From contig OY821518.1 of NCBI GenBank assembly GCA_963682025.1, positions 221,078,868-221,142,867 of the forward strand: a stretch of 64,000 nt of DNA, read 5' to 3'. The position numbers and the translations under genes are program-made. The DNA is from Cordilura impudica. Lineage: Eukaryota; Arthropoda; Insecta; Diptera; Scathophagidae. The notes below the pieces were generated by a model. That model made no database searches. It was not told the DNA's origin and was given only the letters and a program-made list of their open reading frames with translations. How positions within the stretch are numbered: the first letter of the stretch is position 1; the number at the start of each line of letters is the position of its first letter. Below are positions 56,460 through 64,000 of this stretch, in pieces.

Positions 56460-57104
56460 CTTTATAAAATCCTCTAAGCAACTAGTGCACAAAAGTGGTT
56501 TGTCTGAATAAGTTTTACATCTGTTAGATCTACTGGATCGCTTCAATCGCTTCGGGATGATGAGTCTTACTTACAGAGAAGTAGATATTTCCCTTTCTTA
56601 CCCACATTAGTTCATAAGTTTTAAGCTTTTTGTGAAAGTAAATTGTTTTGTTATAAGTGACTTATTTTGCGCCTACAAATGCCACAACAAAATAAACTGC
56701 AATAACTCGGCCTTATTTGTTTCCATGAAACCTGTATTATTATATTTTTTTTTTAACGTGTTGTTATTTTTTAATATTCTGCTATACATAAGTTATTTCA
56801 AAGACATCGCGAGGACCGGAATTTTCAGAAACATTGATTTTTATTCCAGATTTACTCTCATTTAACGGGAAATTTAGAGGTTCTTTGATATCCTGCATCC
56901 AATTACTGTCGTTTTTGTCTATGTTCTGGAAACTTCTTCTATTCACATCACTATGGCTACCATATTCACCAACATCTTCGTAAATATCAACATCCGTTCT
57001 TTTTCTGATTCTGAACCTATACCGTCGAAATTATCCCCTTTCTCCCTCGACTGTAATTCATTTAATAGTTTCCTCATTTTTTCTTGAAATTCTTCATAGC
57101 TCAT
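56460..57104 (-). pseudogene. piggyBac-like deletion derivative (N-terminus plus Cys-rich tail)
   Basis: From ATG at 57104: MSYEEFQEKMRKLLNELQSR, an acidic region, a one-base slip near 57000, then LNFPLNESKSGIKINVSEN and SGPRDVFE, which fits the segment before the piggyBac dimerisation domain. After stops, 56560-56460 gives RCIRSSRSNRCKTYSDKPLL and CTSCLEDF, resembling the C-terminal cysteine-rich domain. The catalytic core between them is absent. Both identifications are tentative and rest on motif patterns. Confidence 0.4.
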
Positions 57105-57301
57105 TTCTAAGGGAACCTAAAAAAATAATATAATATTAAAATTTAAAATTACACACATTTATTATAAAAGCTATTACAACTAAGAAGTAATAAAAAAATG
57201 CGCCATAAAAAAATAAATATATGTGTAATAAACGAAGATTTAAAATAAATTACCTCTCAAAAACAAATTATTTTACACACTGAAGGAATTTGTGTGAAAC
57301 T

Positions 57302-57321
57302 ATGACAATTATAATTGTCAT
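57302..57321. repeat. 20-bp perfect palindrome
   Basis: ATGACAATTATAATTGTCAT equals its own reverse complement. A related 14-bp palindrome ACAACTATAGTTGT lies at 57504-57517, just before the piggyBac target site. Confidence 0.85.
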
Positions 57322-57856
57322 CTGATGGTAGTTTCGTTTATTTAAGAAAAAAGGAAAAGCCTTAAACTTAAACCAATTATAGATCGTTACACTTATATAT
57401 GGCCAATGCTGGTAGGTATTTTTATTCGGTTTAAGTGTAATTATACAAAAAAGTATCGATATAGTGAGCAATATTGTAATATTTCGAGGCAATTTATTTT
57501 GTAACAACTATAGTTGTCATTTGCTATTTTAACAGGTTCCCTGTCCCCATACAAAAATGCATTTTTGACGCTACACGTCCCATATAAATTTTCTGTATAT
57601 GGCACATGTATCAGGTATGATGCATGAACAAGTCGTTACAAAATCGATACATGATATGTATCACTAAAAGGGGTTTTACACAACTTGGTTTTGTGTTTAG
57701 ATCAGAGCAGTATTATTACAAAATCTAGTAGTGTAAGTCCCCTTTTATAATTCGTTGCGTGTGCCATACATAAATACGTTATAAACAGTTAGATTGTTGA
57801 ACGTGTAATACGTGTATTCTTATTTATTTGGTTGAACTAGTAGTGTGTGAAATAAG

Positions 57857-59460
57857 ATGGCTTCTCGTGCAAAGTTTACGGATGAAGAGATAAAGCGAAT
57901 CTTACAAACAAGTGAAGATGAGAGTGATTTCAGTGATGGAAGTGAAGATATATATCAACCTGATGAGGATACCAATGACGAAAATGCAGAAGAAGACCAA
58001 GATCAAACTCCAAGTGATGTTGAAATGGAATTGCCAGGAAATGAACATGATCTACTATATATTGAATCATGCCATGATGATAATCAAAATACCGAAAATT
58101 GAAAATGGGTAGCAGATATTCTTCCAATTGGCAGAGAAACATTTACAGGCAATTCCGGGGTACTAAACGTCCAGTTTATTTCTAATGAAGAAGGCACTGT
58201 GACTATTGCAAAGATAGTTGAGTACTTCGATATCAATAGAGAAGAATTGAAAAAATTTGTTGCCCTCATATTCTATATGGGAGTAGATAAGAGACCCACT
58301 ATAGAACATTATTGGAAAAAGGATCCACTATATTTTACCTCATCTATACATAAAATAGGTATTTCATATAATCGATTCTGTTATATACTGCGTTGCTGGC
58401 ATTTTGTAGACATTCAATCCGACAACGCTGATGCTTTGTACCGAATTCAATCTCTAGTAAACCATATGATTACAAAGTTTCGTGAACTATATGTGCCTGG
58501 TGATACAATTGTCGTAGACGAATCGCAAATAAGTCATCATAAAATCATATAAAAACTAATAATCCATCAAAAACCCATAAGTACGGAATAAAAATTTATA
58601 AAATGTGTTCCAGTAATTCATGTATATGGGACTATGCGATACACGCGGTATCTGGAAATGTTAGAGAGGGTCTTGATAAACCTGGAACTGTTGTGGTGCA
58701 GCTGTGTTCTCCACTTCTAAATGAAGGCAGACTTATTGTAGCAGATAACTACTACACTGGAATAGGTCTTGCAAAGTATCTGAAAGATAGAAATACGGAT
58801 TTATGTGGAATTTTGCGAAAAAATAAAAGACACCTCCCTGAAGAAGTCACCAAAAAAAAAGCTTAAACGGCGGAAAGTTGTGGCAAGGCAAATGGATAGC
58901 TTTGCAACTGTTTTGAAGCGGCATGATAAGCGTGATGTATTGATGATATCAACGTGCCACGACGACAGAATGCCAGATACTTCTTCATGGAGAGGAAAAT
59001 CGTCAAAACCAAATATGGTTATTGATTACAATGATGCTAAAAAAAGGGATTGACGTCGCAGACCAGATGAGTTATTTTCCATGAGGTCACTGGATCTTCC
59101 ATTACTATTTTGGGAATACAGGAGGCTATGATTCGTCACTGGCTTGGCGAGGTTGTACAGAAAAAGGAAAAACCAAAACCATTAAACTTTCCAACAGTTA
59201 CTAAACACAAGCTTACTGAAATACCGCGGCGAAATGGTAAACTTATACGACGTCGCTGTGTCACCTGCTATGCCAAAAATAAGGAGGAAGGAAACCCTAC
59301 AAAAGCCAAACAGATACCGACAGAGTGCCTGGAATGTAGAAAAGGTTATTGTTTGCCATATTACAATGCAATGAGAAGAAAGAATAAACTCTTTTATTTA
59401 TTTGCTTACTTCATTTTCCCTTTTGTTACTATTACACCAAGAAACAACATGAATTCATAA
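57857..59460 (+). pseudogene. piggyBac transposase, frameshifted
   Basis: MASRAKFTDEEIKRIL, an acidic N-terminus, a TGA at 58100-58102, then VADILPIGRETFTGNSG and the dimerisation/catalytic domain: LIFYMGVDKRPTIEHYW, then IVVDESQ (first Asp, 58517-58519), then, after stops near 58550, VADNYYTGIGLAKYL (second Asp, 58744-58746), then a slip in an A-run near 59040 and GIDVADQM (third Asp at 59052-59054 and fourth at 59061-59063). The C-terminal cysteine-rich domain, RRRCVTCYAKNK ... ECLECRKGYC, is clear. All DDD residues survive in the pieces, but at least three frame breaks stop production. Confidence 0.88.
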
Positions 59461-59475
59461 ATAAAAAATTTTAAA

Positions 59476-61270
59476 TCTATACTAATATTATAAAGAGGTA
59501 ATGTGTGTTTGTTTGGTTGTTTGTTTGTAGGAGGTAATCTCCGTAACTATCCATCAGATATTCCTGAAATTTTCACAGAGTCTTCACGCGGATATGGGAA
59601 GTGCCATAGGCTATAATTTTTTAAATATTTTAGTGGGCGTGGCACCTCCCACCCAAAATAATTTTTTTATATCATATACATATATTGAGTATTATCATAG
59701 GGAGAGCTTTGCAAATTTGTGTGAGGTCACCTATTGTTAATATTAGTAGCTACGCCGGAAATGGGCGGGATCGGACAAGACCTCCCATAGAACTTTTCAA
59801 ATTTTTCTGGTGTCACCTATTACTAATGTGAGTTGTCGGACAAAAAATGGGCAGTATCGGACCATTAGGCGTGGCACCTGCCATACAACTTAAATATAAA
59901 ATGCCATATAGCTGTCGTACTGTTATAGTGAGAGTTTTGGGGCTTTGCGTGAGCCCATAAATTATTCATGTGATTAGTTAGACAAAAATGGGCGTGATCG
60001 GAGCAGTGGGCGTGGCACCTCCCGTAAAAAGTAAGTATATGATATCATATAACTGGTGTACTAAAAAAGGGAAGCTTTGACACTTTGCACGACACCATCA
60101 GATCATAGTATGAGTAGTCGGACAAAAAATTGGCGTGGCACTCCCCATGCAAAGTAACTATTTAATGTCATATATCTGGAGTACTGTAAAAGAGAGGGCT
60201 TTGTGGCTTTACATGAGACCATAGGTTCTTTGTATGATTAGTCGAACAAGAAGTGATCGTAGCAGTGGGCGTAGCGCCGCCCATGCAAAGTAGATATCAA
60301 ATATCATATAACTGGTGTTCTATAAAAGGGAAAGATTCGATATTTTGCACGAGTCCATCAGATATTAATGTGAGTAGTCCAATAAAAATTGGGCGGGATG
60401 GGATTAGTGGGCGTGGCACCTTCTATATAAATAATATGAAGTACTATGAAAGCAACAGTCTTTTGACAAGTACATTAGTTATCAATGTGATTTATCGTGG
60501 AAAATATATCGCTTAAATCAAAAATTCCCCAAAATTCGAAAATTACGAAACATAAAAATCGCCCAAAAAATCTTCAAATTCGAAAATAGGCAAAATCAAA
60601 AATCGCTAAAAAGAAAAATTCCCAAATGATATTCTAAGTTCAATAGTTAACTGTTGTCAGATCTAATTTTGATAATCCATCTTCTTCTCATGGGCAGCTA
60701 CATGTACCGTGCTCATGGGAAGGAACGCTGAAAAATCTGATAATTGTTGTACCGAATGAAAAAACCGAAAAAACATTGTATATCAGCAAGTATTCGAATA
60801 AAAAAAATCTATGCTAATAATCTATACTAACACAATAAAGAGGTAATATGTGTTTGTTTGTTTGTTTGTAGGAGGTAATCTCCGTAACTACTCATCTGAC
60901 CTACCTGAAATTTTCACAGGGTCTTACAGCGGATATGGGAGTGCTACACGCTGTAATTTTTTTAAATATTTTTAGCGGGCGTGGCACCTCCCATACAAAG
61001 TATATTTTAAATATCATATATATTAAGTACTATGATAGAGAAAGCTTTGCAAATTTGTCTCAGCTCATCTATTAATAACGTGAGTAGTCAGACAAAAAAT
61101 GGGCGGGATTGGACAAATGCGCGTGGCACCCCTAAACAAACTTAATATTAAATGTGATATATCTGAATTACGGTATTAGTGAGAGCCTTGGGACTTTGCG
61201 TGAGCCCTCTCATAACGATTCGTGTGGGGGAAGGCGGAGGGTGTAGCGAAGCACACCGGGTTACATCTAG
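59476..61270 (+). mobile_element. Composite Helitron inside piggyBac
   Basis: Long unit: TCTATACTAATATTATAAAG at 59476 after A. Short unit: TCTATACTAACACAATAAAG at 60821. The shared 3' end is a hairpin with GGTGTAGCGAAGCACACC, then ACATCTAG at 61270, followed by T. Monomers anchored on GTCGGACAAAAA repeat at 59835, 59977, 60117, 60241 and 60376 (124-142 bp). Same long-spacer-short structure as 7917-9534, in opposite orientation. Confidence 0.78.
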
Positions 61271-61488
61271 TATAAAAATAAATCACAACGGGTTTTTATT
61301 TTACAAACTTGACAATATACTCAGTAGATCTGTATAATAAAATTTCAAATTGTTCATTTACTCCTTTTACAAAACTGTTTCTAAGTCATCTATAAATTTG
61401 TATCGCATATGATACATGGACTCTGTAAAATAGGTACAAGAAAATCATTTTATATCATATGTGATACATTGGACAGGGAACCCGTTAA

Positions 61489-62940
61489 ACTTTTTCTGAC
61501 AAATATGGTTTTCATAAAGGTCACCGTGGTAAAATCTTAAACTATTGTCAAGTCAAATACAACTCTGTGTATTGCCCGCTTCACATAATAAACTACTTAT
61601 GTTGGGCGTACACTAATATTAATTGACTTCACAATCACGGATCACATTTTTGCTCGTATGATTGATATGAATAGGTTGATATAAATATTACGTATTCGCT
61701 CTTGAAATCAATAAAACTTTCTGGAAAATATAACTTGGAAGATTATAGTTTTGACAAGAAGTCAAGTTATTATAATTTTTCTATACTCTTCGAATTAGAA
61801 TACTTTGAATATATGTTGACCTTTGATAATTATCGGATAAAATGACTAGCTGGCGAATAGAGTCTTTAGATTTTGGCAAAATTTTAAAAGACGTGGAAGC
61901 TTTGAAAACAGACACAGTATATAAAATTTAAGAACTGACTGACAGCAAGAGTTTTAGTAAAGATTTTATAGAGTAAACGCGACCAATTATTTAATTTAAA
62001 TACAATTTAAGCTTCACTACCTCTGTTTTAAACTAATAAATTAAATTAATACAGAATTCACCAAAATTCATTTAAAATATAATTGTAACTCAAAATCCTA
62101 CTCGTAATATAATTTTAATAATATTTTATTAAGAATTTTAAATTAGTATATCAACTGAAAAGTAATGTACATTAAATTTTCAACATTTTTATCGACTTTG
62201 GTAATATAAATTATGCATTTTTTTCTTTCATACACATTTGTCTTCGTCATATTTCTCTAATTTGAAAAATTGTAAATCAGACAATGCCTTTAACAATTTC
62301 TTTATTCTTCTCTTTCTCAAAACTATTGTCATTTTTCGTTAGTTCTCTACTTTGTTATGCATTTGCTGCTACTCGCATATTGTCTGGCATGCCACAAAAT
62401 CATGGTATTTTATGCGTAATAAATTGGCTTTTTTCAACATGATTAAATCAAATTCATTCGAAAAGTTTCTTTCTTCTATTCCAGCTTTACTTTACAATTG
62501 TGTTTGCAGGAAATAAATATAAAGAAAAATTATATTATATGCAAAATCGCACAAATAATTTGTTATCGTCATCGCTTACAGTAGACAATATATTTCTGTT
62601 AAATGAAATTCTTAGTTAGAATTTAAAATCAAATAAAGCATGAAAGCTAAAGCAAGTATAAATGTTTTTGTTGTAATTTTATCAATATTCTAAAAACAAT
62701 AATAACTTGACAATGGCAACAATGATGACAAGGACAATTTTCCTTAAGCACGTGTGATACTCTTATAAATTTTATTGATTTTCGTTTATAGGAAAAGTTC
62801 AATTATCTATGGAGTTTTAAAATAAAAATTTTCATGAAATAATACGCATTCTTTAAACAGAGATGGCTTCCTAAGCGTAATTTTATAAATATAACTGAAT
62901 CACATTAAACCTAATGCCTCGTAATCGACCAACCAAAACA
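61489..62940. other. AT-rich, no feature recognised
   Basis: No frame, repeat or transposon end was supported here. Confidence 0.4.
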
Positions 62941-62944
62941 AGGG

Positions 62945-63482
62945 GAAGGAAACACAAATGATGGAAATACTACAAGGAGATTCTTTCCGATCAGGAAACT
63001 GCAGCATCTATCACAGGTGTAGATCATGAATTAATAAGACGATTCAAAATCATCTTACAAGTTCTAGCATGCAGCAGAAAGACAAATGCAAAAAAATTTG
63101 GAGCGTACGCCAATAAAACAGCTATACTTTATAATGAAAAATACTCTTGGAGATATATGCCATCCACAGTTCATAAAATTTTGTACCATGGGGAACAAAT
63201 AATTCAAAACAATATGCTACCAATAGGAGATCTATCTGAAGAAGCGCAAGAAAAAAGGAACAAGGACTACAGATTCTTTCGCGAGCACAACACAAGGAAA
63301 ATGTCCAGATGTTGTACTATGAAGACCTTATCACTATTTTGTTGTGCACTTCAGATCCATATATGTCCAACATTCGTCAAAAATGGAAAACTACCTCTAT
63401 TGAATTAGACGAAGAAGCTAAGCAACTTCTAGAAGATGAAAATCAAGGCTATTTAGAAGAAATTTTTACTAAAGTTGGTTGA
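62945..63482 (+). pseudogene. Transib/RAG1-like transposase, C-terminal scrap
   Basis: EGNTNDGNTTRRFF, a slip near 62985, then DQETAASITGVDHELIRRF, then VHKILYHGEQIIQNN (H-x4-H) and PIGDLSEEAQEKRNKD (catalytic Glu region), FFREHNTRKMSR, a slip near 63300, and YEDLITILLCTSDPYMSNIR to TGA at 63480-63482. It is collinear with the C-terminal third of the protein at 38583-40598 but clearly different in sequence. No ends were found; the (GTCC)n copy K begins 40 bp downstream. Confidence 0.8.
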
Positions 63483-63521
63483 GTTAAAGAACTTTTTCAT
63501 TACACTAACAATAAGTTACAC

Positions 63522-64000
63522 TTTTTTATACCCTATACCACTATGTGGTTTGGGTATAATGACTTTGTGCTGCTGTTTGTAACAACCAAAAATATTTGAC
63601 CTAGACCCATCTTTAATTATACCGATCGAATCAGAATCACTTTCTGAGTTGATTTAACAATGTCCGTCCGTCCGTCCGTCCGTCCGTCCGTCTGTGTGTC
63701 CATGTAAACCTTGTAATCAAACTGCAGGTCGCAAATATGAATATATTTTGATGGAATTTGGTATATAAGCTTTTATCGGCCATGGGATGAACGCTATTGA
63801 AACTGGTGAGAATCGGTCCATGTTCAGACCTAGCCCCCATACAAATTACCCCTATGAAATCAACATAAATTGTTATAAGATCCAAATTGTCATATAGATC
63901 TTACTCAAATTGGGTTTATATGCGTTCATTACATCCATTAATGAGTAGTCCAAAAATTATGCCTGTGGCCCCATATAGAGCTGCTTCCCGATTTTCACTT
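63522..64000 (-). mobile_element. (GTCC)n element, copy K, cut by window edge
   Basis: Seven GTCC units then GTCT at 63662-63693. High similarity to copy A. The palindrome end lies outside the window. Confidence 0.85.

Larger units (their letters stand above)
57533..61484 (+). mobile_element. piggyBac transposon with TTAA flanks
   Basis: TTAA at 57529-57532 and 61485-61488. Ends CAGGTTCCCTGTCC (left) and, read inward from the right, CGGGTTCCCTGTCC, 13 of 14 identical. It contains a broken piggyBac transposase (57857-59460) and a Helitron (59476-61270). Without the Helitron the element would be about 2.16 kb. Confidence 0.88.

Overview
The window is AT-rich, gene-poor insect DNA, most likely from a higher fly (Diptera: Brachycera). 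The evidence is the set of transposon families: a 412/Mdg1-like Ty3/Gypsy element, a copia element with the half-tRNA-Met primer site, Penelope, jockey-like LINEs, mariner, piggyBac, Transib, Helitrons, and eleven copies of a (GTCC)n-bearing element resembling dipteran mini-me/DINE-1 elements. I see no convincing host housekeeping gene and no rRNA, tRNA or CRISPR. The only multi-exon gene-like locus (34915-36162, minus) is frameshifted and of unknown family.

Layout. 1-6863: a nearly intact Ty3/Gypsy element whose 5' LTR is cut by the window edge. 7917-9534: composite Helitron. 9642-11172: piggyBac and Penelope scraps. 11205-18042: a dead LINE split by a copia element (11689-16147). 18043-21414: unannotated. 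21420-24672: a complete-ended Transib transposon with a broken RAG1-like transposase. 26305-32575: another dead LINE carrying a mariner (26463-27759) and a (GTCC)n element (28919-31574), which itself carries a Helitron (29704-31561). 34915-36162: spliced pseudogene-like locus. 36178-42275: nested inverted repeats around a second Transib-like transposase (38583-40598), invaded by three (GTCC)n elements and a LINE. 42696-51407: seven (GTCC)n copies, a Penelope endonuclease scrap and a hAT-like MITE. 52496-55724: a Helitron interrupted by a GC-rich tandem-array element. 56460-61484: piggyBac remains, the larger copy with TTAA ends and a Helitron inside. 62945-64000: a third Transib scrap and a (GTCC)n copy cut by the window edge.

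How the parts work together. These are independent parasites layered by successive insertion, not an operon or pathway. Several insertion events can be read exactly because the interrupted sequence resumes on the other side (copia in LINE, mariner in LINE, (GTCC)n in LINE, Helitron in (GTCC)n, Helitron in piggyBac, hAT-like MITE in a local repeat). The most interesting biology is the RAG1-related Transib material: one copy has CACAGTG ends, identical to the V(D)J recombination heptamer, with an A-rich nonamer-like block 22 or 23 bp inside each end and a 5-bp target duplication. Another keeps apparent D-D-E and zinc-ligand positions with only two single-base frameshifts.

All assignments come from reading the sequence and from remembered family hallmarks. 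No database search was run.
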